The notes beneath the pieces are model-generated. The model ran no database searches, was not told the origin of the DNA, and saw only the letters and a list, made by a program, of their open reading frames with translations. Positions 33,274 to 41,590 of a stretch of DNA of 64,000 bases are shown piece after piece. Within the stretch, counting starts at the first letter, position 1; each line of letters begins with the position of its first letter. Made by a program: the position numbers and the translations under genes. Source of the stretch: an uncultured Blautia sp. (lineage in GTDB: Bacteria; Bacillota; Clostridia; Lachnospirales; Lachnospiraceae); NCBI GenBank assembly GCA_937900135.1, contig CALCDJ010000078.1:128585-192584 (forward strand), written 5' to 3'.

Positions 33274-34590
33274 ATGAAACACACAAATATTTTGAAAGAC
33301 TTTCTCAGATATGTCTCTTTGAACATTCTGGGACAAATGGCATACTCCTGTTACACCATGGCAGACACCTTCTTTGTTTCTGCCAAATTGGGCTCTGTGG
33401 GACTGACTGCCCTGAATCTGGCTTTTCCCATCTTCTGCCTTATGAATGGAATCGGGCTGATGATTGGAATGGGCGCTGGAACTAGGTATTCCATTGCCAA
33501 AAGCCGGGGTGAAAAAGAACTGGGAAACAAGATTTTTACCAATGCATTTTATATGGTTGTCGCCTTTGCCAGTCTCTTCTTTTTGGCCGGCATCCTGTTT
33601 TCCGGAACTCTGGTCCGGCTCCTTGGCGCCGACGATTCCATGTTTGCTCTGACCAACACCTATTTACAGGTTATGCTTTTGTTCGCACCTGCCTTTTTCC
33701 TGAACAATCTTCTTCAGTGTTTTGTGCGAAATGACGGCTGTCCCGGACTTTCCATGACTGCCATGATTTCCGGAAGTCTCTCCAATGTGATTCTGGACTA
33801 TGTATTTATTTTTCCGCTGGATATGGGGATTCTTGGTTCCATCCTTGCCACCGGACTGGCTCCGGTCATCAGCCTTCTGGTTTTGTCCCCTTATTTTTTC
33901 AGGAGAAAAAACAACTTCCATCTCAGAAGCCTGGCACCGGACAGACGAAATATCCTGGATATCAGCGCCAGCGGAGTCCCGCCCTTTGTTACAGAAGCGG
34001 CCTCTGGTGTCGTCATGTTTTTATTTAATTTCCTTCTGCTCCGTCTGGAGGGCAACATCGGGGTCGCTGCCTTTGGAATCCTTTCTGTGATCTCTCTTGT
34101 GGTGGTGGCCATCTATACGGGACTGGCTCAGGGAATCCAGCCGGTACTCAGCTTAAACCACGGAACAGGAAATACGAAAAACGTAAAAAAAGCAAGAACC
34201 TATGCCCTTGTCACAGCCTTGCTTTTATCCATACTCCTTTATGGCATAATCTTTTTTCATGCACCTACGTTTACTCTTATTTTTAACAGTGAAAAAGATC
34301 CTGTGCTCCAGGCTTTTGCTGTCCCAGGACTGCGGCTGTACTTTCTCTCCTGTCCTTTTCTTGGTTTTAATCTGGTTACTGCGACCTACTTTACTTCCAC
34401 AGAACGCCCACGCCCGGCGCAAATGCTTTCTTTTTTGAGAGGATTTTTGATTTTAATCCCTATGGCATTTCTCCTCTCTTCTCTTTTCAGAATCACAGGC
34501 GTCTGGTGCGCTTATCCGGTAACAGAAGCGATCGTTGCAGTCATTGGCGTAGTCGTTTTCATCCGTCTGCGGTCAGAAAAAGGCCGCTAA
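33274..34590 (+). CDS. MATE family efflux transporter (second)
   Basis: A 438-residue membrane protein of the MATE family with about twelve segments. It begins MKHTNILKDFLRYVSLN. Typical text is SCYTMADTFFVSAKLGSVGLTALNLAFP and ITGVWCAYPVTEAIVAV. An ATG one codon earlier (33271) is only four bases from the GGAGG, so I prefer 33274. It differs clearly from the MATE at 4.1 kb and is probably of separate origin. The attenuator in its leader suggests induction by a small molecule or ribosome-active compound. The substrate is unknown. Confidence 0.9.
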   Translation: MKHTNILKDFLRYVSLNILGQMAYSCYTMADTFFVSAKLGSVGLTALNLAFPIFCLMNGIGLMIGMGAGTRYSIAKSRGEKELGNKIFTNAFYMVVAFASLFFLAGILFSGTLVRLLGADDSMFALTNTYLQVMLLFAPAFFLNNLLQCFVRNDGCPGLSMTAMISGSLSNVILDYVFIFPLDMGILGSILATGLAPVISLLVLSPYFFRRKNNFHLRSLAPDRRNILDISASGVPPFVTEAASGVVMFLFNFLLLRLEGNIGVAAFGILSVISLVVVAIYTGLAQGIQPVLSLNHGTGNTKNVKKARTYALVTALLLSILLYGIIFFHAPTFTLIFNSEKDPVLQAFAVPGLRLYFLSCPFLGFNLVTATYFTSTERPRPAQMLSFLRGFLILIPMAFLLSSLFRITGVWCAYPVTEAIVAVIGVVVFIRLRSEKGR

Positions 34591-34594
34591 AAAT

Positions 34595-34621
34595 GCCCCG
34601 GGAGTTCCCCCGGGGCTATTC
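34595..34621. terminator. GC-rich terminator after the second MATE gene
   Basis: GCCCCGGG (34595-34602) and CCCGGGGC (34609-34616) form an 8-bp stem with a short T-rich tail, between converging MATE and dihydropyrimidinase genes. Confidence 0.75.
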
Positions 34622-34627
34622 TTATGC

Positions 34628-36001
34628 TCACATCTGATTTTTCTCTCTGTAAATATAGGTTCCCAGTTTTTCTTCCACCAGTTCTCCCTCTTTCACCGCA
34701 TGGTGTCCCCGGAGAAAAACATCCGTGATCCCACCATGGAGAACAAATCCTTCAAATGGATTGTTATCGGTGTTGTATGCATGGGTTTTCGCAGAGATCA
34801 CGCTCTCTTTTTCCGGATCAAACACCACAAGATCTGCATCGCTTCCTTCCATGATCACACCTTTTCTCGGATATACCCCGTAAAGCTTCGCAGGAGTTTC
34901 ACTTAACAGCTTGCACATCTGCTCCTGCGTGATCTTCCCTTCTCTCACGCCATAGGTATACAAAAGTGTGCCCCTTGTCTCCACCCCTGGAAGTCCTCCC
35001 GGGATCTTTGTGAAGTCTTCTTTGCCAAGTGCTTTCTGTTCCATCGTAAAGCTACACTGATCGGTAGCAACCGTTTGGATTGTTTCTTTTGCCAGAGCCT
35101 CCCAGAGACAATCCTGATCCGCCTTTTTCCGGATTGGCGGCGCGCAGACAAACTTCGCCCCCTCAAAATCCGGTCTGGAATACACACTATCCTCCAAGAG
35201 AAGATACTGAGGACAGGTTTCTGCATATACGGTCTGTCCTTTTTCCCGGGCGCGCATCACTTCTTCGTACGCTTTTTTGTTGGTCAGATGCACCACCATC
35301 ACCGGAGCCTTGGCCTGTCCTGCGATCACTAGAAGACGATGGACTGCCTCTGCCTCCATCTCATCCGGACGGACAAGAGGATGATTTTCCGGACCAAAAC
35401 GCCCGTCTTTCTTCGCTTCCTGGATCAAAGCGTCGATCACTTCTGCATTCTCACAGTGTACCCCTGCAAAACATCCATGTTCCTTTAAACTCTTTATGAT
35501 GCGGTAAAGATCTCCGTCATTTACGATCATAGCCGGATACGTCATATACAGTTTAAAGCTGGTGATCCCTTCCTGGATCATATCTGGAATTTCTGCTTCC
35601 ACCTGGGGATTCCATTCCACAATAGACATATGGAAAGAATAGTCGCAGGAACACTTTCCATCTGCTTTTTTGTGCCATTTTTCCAGTCCTTCTTTCAGCG
35701 TACCGCCGCCTTTATCCTGAGAAGCATAGTCGATCACCAGTGTGGTTCCTCCCTTTAAGGCAGCTCTTGTTCCAGTTTCAAAATCGTCTGCCGTCACAGT
35801 GCCTGCAACCTCCAGATCGAAATGGGTATGTCCGTCAATGAATCCGGGAAATAAAAGTTTTCCGCTGACATCAAACACCTGTGCCTGTGCATCACTGAGA
35901 TTTTCCCCCAATGAAACAATCTTTTCCCCCTCAATCAACACATCCAGTTTTCTGGAGCTGTTTCCGGATACAACGGTTCCATTTTTCAGCAAATACTTCA
36001 T
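34628..36001 (-). CDS. hydA: Dihydropyrimidinase/hydantoinase (cyclic amidohydrolase)
   Basis: A 457-residue metal-dependent amidohydrolase that opens six- or five-membered cyclic amides. The metal ligands are in GFIDGHTHFD (His58, His60), and the carboxylated lysine is Lys150 in SFKLYM. Further ligands lie in GVHCEN and MVVHLTNKKAYEE, and VATDQCSF is near residue 314. Length matches dihydropyrimidinases. Homologues (hyuA) are part of selenium-linked purine degradation clusters, and the ygeX-ygeY-ygeW and xdh genes lie 10-20 kb away. It may therefore act on a purine ring-opening product. It is transcribed divergently from a YheO-like regulator. Confidence 0.92.
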   Translation of the reverse strand: MKYLLKNGTVVSGNSSRKLDVLIEGEKIVSLGENLSDAQAQVFDVSGKLLFPGFIDGHTHFDLEVAGTVTADDFETGTRAALKGGTTLVIDYASQDKGGGTLKEGLEKWHKKADGKCSCDYSFHMSIVEWNPQVEAEIPDMIQEGITSFKLYMTYPAMIVNDGDLYRIIKSLKEHGCFAGVHCENAEVIDALIQEAKKDGRFGPENHPLVRPDEMEAEAVHRLLVIAGQAKAPVMVVHLTNKKAYEEVMRAREKGQTVYAETCPQYLLLEDSVYSRPDFEGAKFVCAPPIRKKADQDCLWEALAKETIQTVATDQCSFTMEQKALGKEDFTKIPGGLPGVETRGTLLYTYGVREGKITQEQMCKLLSETPAKLYGVYPRKGVIMEGSDADLVVFDPEKESVISAKTHAYNTDNNPFEGFVLHGGITDVFLRGHHAVKEGELVEEKLGTYIYREKNQM

Positions 36002-36226
36002 ATCCTTCTCCCTCTTTCCTGTATTGTTCTTGAATTATCTTGTATCTTATCACAAATATAGCATGATTTTCTCACTGCTTCAACTATTCTTGTGTATTTT
36101 TACCAATTTATTTTAGCTGGTCATATTTTTTTTGTAAAACTTCTTTTTATTTTTTGGTTCCTGTGTTATACTTTTTATAAGAAAATTTTGGAAGGAAAAC
36201 GAAAATCAATTCAGGAGGAACCAAAA
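36002..36226. promoter_or_regulatory. Divergent control region between dihydropyrimidinase and its likely regulator
   Basis: This AT-rich stretch of about 225 bases must hold promoters for both genes. The AGGAGGAACC site of the regulator is clear at about 36213. I see no firm operator. Confidence 0.45.
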
Positions 36227-36862
36227 ATGGGACGTTTAACCGTACTAAAACAAATTGCTCATGATCTTGCCACTTTATTCGGACCAGATTGCGAAGTTGT
36301 GATCCATGATCTGAAAACCAATGATCCGGAGCATTCCATTGTCTTCATCGAAAACGGCCATGTTACCAACCGCAGTCTGGGAGACGGACCTTCCAGCGCT
36401 GTGTTCGATGTCATCCGCAAAAAAGGAAAAAGAGAAGAAGATCTTCAGGATCATTCCGGATATCTTATGAAAACTTCTGACGGAAAAATCCTCAAGTGCA
36501 GCACTTCTTACATACGGGACGACGATGGAAGCCTGCACTATGTATTCAGCATTAATTATGACATCACCAAGCTGACACTGATTGAAAGCGCCCTCTCTCC
36601 CCTTGTCACTCCTGTGAACCAGGAAGAACGTCCGAAGGAGATTACCCACAGCGTCAATGATCTTTTGGATCATTTAATTGAAGAATCTGTGGCACTGGTA
36701 GGCAAGCCGGTGGCCCTTATGAACAAAGAAGACAAGGTAACAGCCATCCAGTTTCTGAATGACTCCGGCGCCTTTCTTATCACAAAATCCGGAGATAAGG
36801 TTGCCAATTATTTCGGTATTTCCAAATACACCCTTTACAGTTACATTGACGTAAACAAATAA
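36227..36862 (+). CDS. YheO-like PAS/helix-turn-helix transcriptional regulator
   Basis: A 211-residue regulator. Residues about 8-120 match the YheO-type PAS domain, with LFGPDCEVVIHDLKTNDPEHS and HYVFSINYDITKL. The C-terminal 60 residues match the HTH_22 domain, with GAFLITKSGDKVANYFGISKYTLYSYI. Relatives such as DauR sense small metabolites and control adjacent amino acid or purine-linked catabolic genes. The start follows AGGAGG. Divergence from the dihydropyrimidinase gene makes that gene its probable target. Confidence 0.88.
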   Translation: MGRLTVLKQIAHDLATLFGPDCEVVIHDLKTNDPEHSIVFIENGHVTNRSLGDGPSSAVFDVIRKKGKREEDLQDHSGYLMKTSDGKILKCSTSYIRDDDGSLHYVFSINYDITKLTLIESALSPLVTPVNQEERPKEITHSVNDLLDHLIEESVALVGKPVALMNKEDKVTAIQFLNDSGAFLITKSGDKVANYFGISKYTLYSYIDVNK

Positions 36863-36870
36863 GTAACAGA

Positions 36871-36930
36871 AACTCCCCTGATAAAGAGTACCGTCCTTCT
36901 GCGACGAACTCCTTACAAGGGGAGTTTTTC
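36871..36930 (+). terminator. Terminator after the regulator gene
   Basis: AACTCCCCT (36871-36879) pairs with AGGGGAGTT (36918-36926) across a 38-base loop, followed by a T-run. Confidence 0.6.
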
Positions 36931-36939
36931 TATACTGGT

Positions 36940-37743
36940 TCAGTAATCCCGGCTGGAACCGGAAAAAGACTCTCCTCCGGAACTGAACCCTCCGGAATCA
37001 TTGTTTTTACTGGTATCCTCAATTTTGGTTCTTGAAGTAATCGTCCGAAGATACCGGTCTTCCCGTCTGGTGATCTCCACCTGATCCTCCACAAGATAGA
37101 AATCCGCATCTTCCATGGGACGCTGGGTCTTCATTTTTGATCCCTGATACCAGACCATCAGACCTGTGGGAATTGCCATGATCAAAAGAGAAATCAGCCC
37201 CCATTTTCCCAGATATGCCTGCCAGCCAGTTTGGGAAAAATCCATAGGACGAAGTTCCTTTCCCTGAGCAAGAATGGAAAGTCCTTTTTCCACATCCAAA
37301 AGAAGGGTTTCATAAGCGCCGCTAAAATCCTCTTCTTTTAAAAGAGGAATGGCATGATCCAGAATCCGGTCCTGGATTCTACTGGAGAACTGATCCTTTG
37401 CCTGCCCCCGGAACACAATGGCCAGGTTTCTGGCATCCGGCTGGTGCAAAATACAAAGTCCCTCTTTGGTATCCCCATATCCAATATTTTTTATCTGCAT
37501 AAATCTGGCTGCATACTGACGCTCATCTCCGTCGATATCCTCCGACACCACAAGGGCAATGCCAAAATGATACTGATGATAAATATCTTCTATGATTTCA
37601 GAGAATTTCTGTTCTTCCTTTTGATCCAGTACACCATATGTATCAAATACACCTCGTTCCCCTGACTGCGCTGCGCTCACCGGAAGTGCCGTACACATAA
37701 GCAGGAGCAGAAACAAGCCTGCTATGAATCCTTTTTTCTTCAT
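36940..37743 (-). CDS. TPM-domain membrane protein (YdjH/YgcG-like)
   Basis: A 267-residue exported membrane protein. The signal peptide covers about residues 1-24 (ends VSAAQ). A TPM domain outside the cell follows (about 30-150), with VFDTYGVLDQKEEQKFSEI and NIGYGDTKEGLCIL. One membrane segment lies near 178-198, and the C-terminal tail in the cytoplasm is rich in Ser and Gly (NNDSGGFSSGGESFSGSSRDY in part). It is the third gene of the SPFH/zinc-ribbon trio and its ATG directly follows the previous stop codon. In Bacillus, YdjH works with YdjG to place the SPFH protein YdjI at the membrane. Confidence 0.82.
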   Translation of the reverse strand: MKKKGFIAGLFLLLLMCTALPVSAAQSGERGVFDTYGVLDQKEEQKFSEIIEDIYHQYHFGIALVVSEDIDGDERQYAARFMQIKNIGYGDTKEGLCILHQPDARNLAIVFRGQAKDQFSSRIQDRILDHAIPLLKEEDFSGAYETLLLDVEKGLSILAQGKELRPMDFSQTGWQAYLGKWGLISLLIMAIPTGLMVWYQGSKMKTQRPMEDADFYLVEDQVEITRREDRYLRTITSRTKIEDTSKNNDSGGFSSGGESFSGSSRDY

Positions 37744-38844
37744 TTACATCACCCCCAGAAAACGGAGAAGCACCATCACTGCCACCATGGCCGAAGTCAG
37801 AATAACGTGCCACTTTATCCAGTATTTCGCCATAAGTTTCCCATCCAAAGGCAGATCTCCAATCATTTTTCCAGTCTGCCCATTCATCACAAAGGAATAA
37901 TTTTCTCCTTTCCAGCGGGTATTAAGAAACCAGACGGGAAACAGTCCATACTGGATTTTCCCTTTCTCTGTCACATGGATTTCTTCCTGTAGCACTCGAA
38001 TGCGGTCATATTCTGTACAGGTTCTCTGAAAATAACTCTTAACACTGGAAGACATTCTCTGCATTACCCGCTCCTCCAGTTCTTCTGGTTTTACATCATA
38101 TTTATTGGCCAGGTATCCGGAGAGATAGGAACTTTGAAACGGAACCAGATCTTCATAGGAATAAGGTTCGATAGCTTCCATCTGCTCATCCTTAATCTGC
38201 CTGGAACCATCCACTGGAATCTTGAGAAACTTCATATTTCCACTGCGGATCACCTGATAAAACCTTTCCTCTACATACTGATATTCTCCCCTTTGATACG
38301 TACTTGTCTGTACCCCTTCCATAGAAAAATCACCGGAGGCTTCAAGGTCAAAAAGCCAGAAGGGAACGTAGATCCCCTTGATCTCCTTAATATGATTTTC
38401 ATCCTGGAATACCTTTGGAAGAAATAACTTTCCCTTATAATGCTTTTTTAACTGGTTCACAGCCTGTTTTTTTGATTTTTTGAAGGGAATGATAAAATCG
38501 GGAGCATACAATCCTTCCAGCTGTTCCGGAATTACAGAGGGGTTGTCACAGTAGGGGCACTTCATGGCTGCGGTGGTTTCCTCCGCAATGATCTCCGCGC
38601 CGCAGGAGGGACAATTCCAGGCCTGCATCCCGGAAAGATCCGTTCTCTGCCCTTGTGCCTCTTCCTGCTGCTCCTTTTTCTGACAGTCTGGATGTTCCTG
38701 CTGTTCCTTTTCCTGAAGCATTGCTTCCAGCTCTTCTATGGAAAAAGAACTGCCACAATATTCACATACCATTCTCTGCGTTTCACTGTCAAAGGAAAGT
38801 CCTGCCGTACAGTTGGGGCACTGATAATTCTGAACTTCTTTCAT
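37744..38844 (-). CDS. Zinc-ribbon membrane protein (YdjG-like)
   Basis: A 366-residue protein with two N-terminal zinc ribbons. The first is CPNC with CEYC (residues about 9-31) and the second is CPSC with CPYC (about 78-100). A Gln/Glu-rich linker lies between them. A globular part follows with GIYVPFWLFDLEASG and FPVWFLNTRWKGENYSF, and one membrane segment lies near residues 343-362. I use the ATG at 38844, which overlaps the SPFH gene stop by four bases. The pattern matches Bacillus YdjG. Confidence 0.82.
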   Translation of the reverse strand: MKEVQNYQCPNCTAGLSFDSETQRMVCEYCGSSFSIEELEAMLQEKEQQEHPDCQKKEQQEEAQGQRTDLSGMQAWNCPSCGAEIIAEETTAAMKCPYCDNPSVIPEQLEGLYAPDFIIPFKKSKKQAVNQLKKHYKGKLFLPKVFQDENHIKEIKGIYVPFWLFDLEASGDFSMEGVQTSTYQRGEYQYVEERFYQVIRSGNMKFLKIPVDGSRQIKDEQMEAIEPYSYEDLVPFQSSYLSGYLANKYDVKPEELEERVMQRMSSSVKSYFQRTCTEYDRIRVLQEEIHVTEKGKIQYGLFPVWFLNTRWKGENYSFVMNGQTGKMIGDLPLDGKLMAKYWIKWHVILTSAMVAVMVLLRFLGVM

Positions 38845-40058
38845 AAAGGCCTCCTGCTGCCGCACTGAGGGCAAAAATTTCCCGTATTCACAGAACCACA
38901 GCTGCATGTCCAGACTGCAGGCGCCGGTTTTTTATTTCCACAGGAAGGACAGAAATTCCCCGTATTCACAGAACCGCAGCTGCATGTCCAGGACTGCGTC
39001 GTCTCCTGTACAGGCTTCTGTACAGATTTCTGTACTGCTTCCCTCTGGTTGTTTCCCATGGCATACAAAGCCTGAACATCCACACCTCCGGTGGCAGAAG
39101 CCATCCCCATTCCTGCAAAAGCCATAGCCGGACCGGCATTGGGATTGGCTGCCGCTGCTTTCATGGCATCTGCCTGTGCTCCGGTCATATGAGCTGCTGC
39201 CATAAGAGGATTCCGAAATGCTGCATTTCTCTGAAGTTCCTTCAGCATTGCTTCATCCTCCTCTGACGCCTTGACACTGGAAATTCCAAGAGAAACGATC
39301 TGAATTCCCCGAAGGGCGCCCCATTTTTCACTTAACAGTTTATTCAATACACCAGCCAGTTCTGCCGTATGTCCCGGCAGCGCACTGTAACGAATCCCCA
39401 TCTCTGAAATCATGGCAAAGGCCGGCTGCAGCGCTGTCATCAATTCACTTTTCAGCTGACCGTCCAATTCTTCTCTTAAAAAATCCTCCTGGATATTTCC
39501 ACACACATTTGTATAAAAAAGTACAGGATTGGTAATACGATAGCTATATTCCCCAAAGCACTTAATGGAAATATCCATATCCAGTCCAATGTTGGAATCC
39601 ACTACCCTGAATGGAACCGGGTTGGGAGTTCCGTATTTATTCCCCATTAGTTCTCTGGTATTGACATAATAGATTCTCTGATCCCTGGCAGCCTCTCCCC
39701 CAAAGGTAAAGCGTTCTCCGATCCAATCCAGCATCCCGGAAAGTCCTTCTGTCAGGTCTCCGCCCAAAACGGAAGGTTCTGTTTTTGCATCATACACATA
39801 TTCCCCAGGTTCTGCGCAGACCTCCACCACGCTTCCCTGTTCCACGATCAGCATACACTGTCCTTCATTTACCGTAAGTACAGAACCATCGGTAATGATA
39901 TTCTCTGTTCCTCTGGTATTGGATGAGCGCCTGGTGGTCTTCTTCTTTCCTTTTGTTACCAGTACCTCTGCTTCCATAGCCTCACAATAAAAAAACTCTT
40001 TCCACTGGTCAGCCAGAACACCTCCGGCAGCACCAGTCAATGCCTTAATCAGTCCCAT
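38841..40058 (-). CDS. SPFH/virion-core-like protein (YdjI type) with two zinc ribbons
   Basis: A 405-residue protein. The SPFH domain covers about residues 20-290 (ILIV-type stretches, YYVNTRELMGNKYGTPNPVPF, ITNPVLFYTNVCG and GIQIVSLGISSVKASEED). An Ala/Met-rich region (about 305-345) follows, then two near-identical zinc ribbons with SCGSVNTGNFCP. There is no N-terminal membrane helix, so it must be recruited to the membrane by partners. It is the first gene of a tightly coupled trio. Bacillus ydjF-ydjG-ydjH-ydjI contains a PspA gene, which is lacking here. Confidence 0.88.
   Translation of the reverse strand: MGLIKALTGAAGGVLADQWKEFFYCEAMEAEVLVTKGKKKTTRRSSNTRGTENIITDGSVLTVNEGQCMLIVEQGSVVEVCAEPGEYVYDAKTEPSVLGGDLTEGLSGMLDWIGERFTFGGEAARDQRIYYVNTRELMGNKYGTPNPVPFRVVDSNIGLDMDISIKCFGEYSYRITNPVLFYTNVCGNIQEDFLREELDGQLKSELMTALQPAFAMISEMGIRYSALPGHTAELAGVLNKLLSEKWGALRGIQIVSLGISSVKASEEDEAMLKELQRNAAFRNPLMAAAHMTGAQADAMKAAAANPNAGPAMAFAGMGMASATGGVDVQALYAMGNNQREAVQKSVQKPVQETTQSWTCSCGSVNTGNFCPSCGNKKPAPAVWTCSCGSVNTGNFCPQCGSRRPL
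38860..38992 (-). repeat. Tandem zinc-ribbon repeat at the end of the SPFH gene
   Basis: Two copies of about 54 bases (38860-38913 and 38939-38992) are nearly identical in DNA and encode the two C-terminal zinc ribbons. The high DNA identity points to recent duplication or gene conversion and could allow loss or gain of copies. Confidence 0.8.
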
Positions 40059-40173
40059 ATGATTCCTCCTGCCGTCTGAGCCCCAAGTTATTTGCTTCCC
40101 CCTGGATCACAGACATTTCTTTTTATTTTATCTGTTTTTTTCTAAAAAAACAATAAAAACACCGGGAAATGAC

Positions 40174-40782
40174 TTAAATCTCCTCCAAAATACCTGTTTC
40201 ATTGTATCCCTCAAACTGCGCTTCTATTTTTCCCAGTATTTCCGCATACTGACAGAATGCCTCTGCCAGCTCCTTTCGGTGCTCCGGCATTTTTTTGTAG
40301 CAGACACGGTGCTCCATACTTGCCCAGAGATCCATAGTCATGGTGCGAAACTGAATCTCCACGGGAAAATATTCCATAGTATCCAGATAATATACAGGAA
40401 CAGCAAGAATCATATGATAACTGCGATATCCGTTGACCTTGGGATTTTTGATATAATCCTTTTCTTTTATTACGATCAGTTCGCTTTGGCGTCTCAATGC
40501 ATTTACCAAATTGTAAATATCATCAATAAAATAGCAGATTACCCGAATCCCTTCAATATCCTTCAGATAATCCTTTGCATTCTGAACACTGTCCGAATGA
40601 CCCATTTTTTCCAGTTTCTTTTCGATGCTCCTTTTGGATTTCGTACGATACAGGATGTTGTGAATCGGGGAAACAGTAGTTTTACAGTAAAGGTTTTTAT
40701 TCAGGGTATCCAGCCTGGTACGCATCATCTGTCCTGCACTTTCGTATGGCTGGATCAGATCATGATATTGTTCATTTGTCAT
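40174..40782 (-). CDS. Small alarmone synthetase (RelQ/YjbM-like GTP pyrophosphokinase)
   Basis: A 202-residue single-domain (p)ppGpp synthetase. Seen are DIEGIRVICYFIDDIYNL (the family's D-x-x-G-x-R motif), the nucleotide-binding NGYRSYHMILAVP, and VEIQFRTMTMDLWASMEHR with the catalytic glutamate. There is no hydrolase, TGS or ACT domain, so it should only synthesise. Length agrees with RelQ. It is transcribed divergently from the unknown gene at 41005. Confidence 0.92.
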   Translation of the reverse strand: MTNEQYHDLIQPYESAGQMMRTRLDTLNKNLYCKTTVSPIHNILYRTKSKRSIEKKLEKMGHSDSVQNAKDYLKDIEGIRVICYFIDDIYNLVNALRRQSELIVIKEKDYIKNPKVNGYRSYHMILAVPVYYLDTMEYFPVEIQFRTMTMDLWASMEHRVCYKKMPEHRKELAEAFCQYAEILGKIEAQFEGYNETGILEEI

Positions 40783-40928
40783 AAAGAACCCCCTTTATGT
40801 TTTCATTCTCTGTCAGAATACCAGAAAAATATGTGTATTTTGTAAGGAATCCCTGATTTTTTTCTTCCCTGTTTCTTAATTTTTTCTAAACACTTCCTGA
40901 CAAAAGAGGGCGTTTCTCCGCTTTTTTC

Positions 40929-40957
40929 TTGCAATTTTGCATACCGGGATTTATAAT
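40929..40957 (+). promoter_or_regulatory. Promoter of the unknown gene at 41005
   Basis: TTGCAA (40929-40934) and TATAAT (40952-40957) are 17 bases apart. The transcript would start about 40 bases before the ATG. Confidence 0.8.
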
Positions 40958-41004
40958 CAAAACAGATATCATCAAAGAATACCATGATAAGGAGAGAGAC
41001 AGAT

Positions 41005-41526
41005 ATGAACCAGGAATTATACAATGAAGCCGTACGTTCCAACGTGTTGTCCAAAGACTTGATCAGCCATCTGTTGGAGAGTATGGAATACAGCAGTATT
41101 TCTTTTATCAACTGGACCATTGAGGTTTTGAAGATCATCCGTACACGTCTGGAACGGGGTGACCGAATCACAGATGAAGTATCCCATATTACCTACACAC
41201 TGGATACCTTCCACCAGTTTGTCAGAGAGAACTTTTCTCCTTATATCGAAAGTGAAGTTTTTTCTGATACAGGAAAAGGTGAAAAGGTGTATTTTTCCCT
41301 GGAAGCCTGCGAAGACGGTTATAACCTTCTGATGACCAATTCTTCCAAGAATAAAACGTATGAATGGATTTCCAGCTTAAGTGAACGTTTCTCCCTGGTA
41401 CAGATGATCACCACGGGAATTGTCTATATCAAAGATGTGAAATCCAATACATATCAGCCCTTCATCTCCGAACACGGCAAATACTGCCGCTATAACAAAG
41501 AGACCGGACATATTGTGGAGGTCTGA
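41005..41526 (+). CDS. Protein of unknown function (173 residues)
   Basis: I do not recognise this protein. It has no signal peptide and no membrane segment. The first half looks helical (NEAVRSNVLSKDLISHLLES, ISFINWTIEVLKIIRTRLERG). The second half looks more beta-rich, with GEKVYFSLEACEDGYNLLM and GIVYIKDVKSNTYQPFISEHG. The gene is well formed, with a consensus promoter, AAGGAGAG before the ATG and a terminator right after, so it is surely expressed. It lies divergent from the alarmone synthetase gene. Confidence 0.85.
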   Translation: MNQELYNEAVRSNVLSKDLISHLLESMEYSSISFINWTIEVLKIIRTRLERGDRITDEVSHITYTLDTFHQFVRENFSPYIESEVFSDTGKGEKVYFSLEACEDGYNLLMTNSSKNKTYEWISSLSERFSLVQMITTGIVYIKDVKSNTYQPFISEHGKYCRYNKETGHIVEV

Positions 41527-41552
41527 GTTTTCACATACGGACTCTGAAAGAC

Positions 41553-41590
41553 AAAGGGAAAGCCAGCAATTTTCTGACTTTCCCTTTTTT
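41553..41590. terminator. Bidirectional terminator
   Basis: AAAGGGAAAG (41553-41562) pairs with CTTTCCCTTT (41578-41587), with T-rich tails, between the unknown gene and the converging GH3 gene. Confidence 0.8.
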
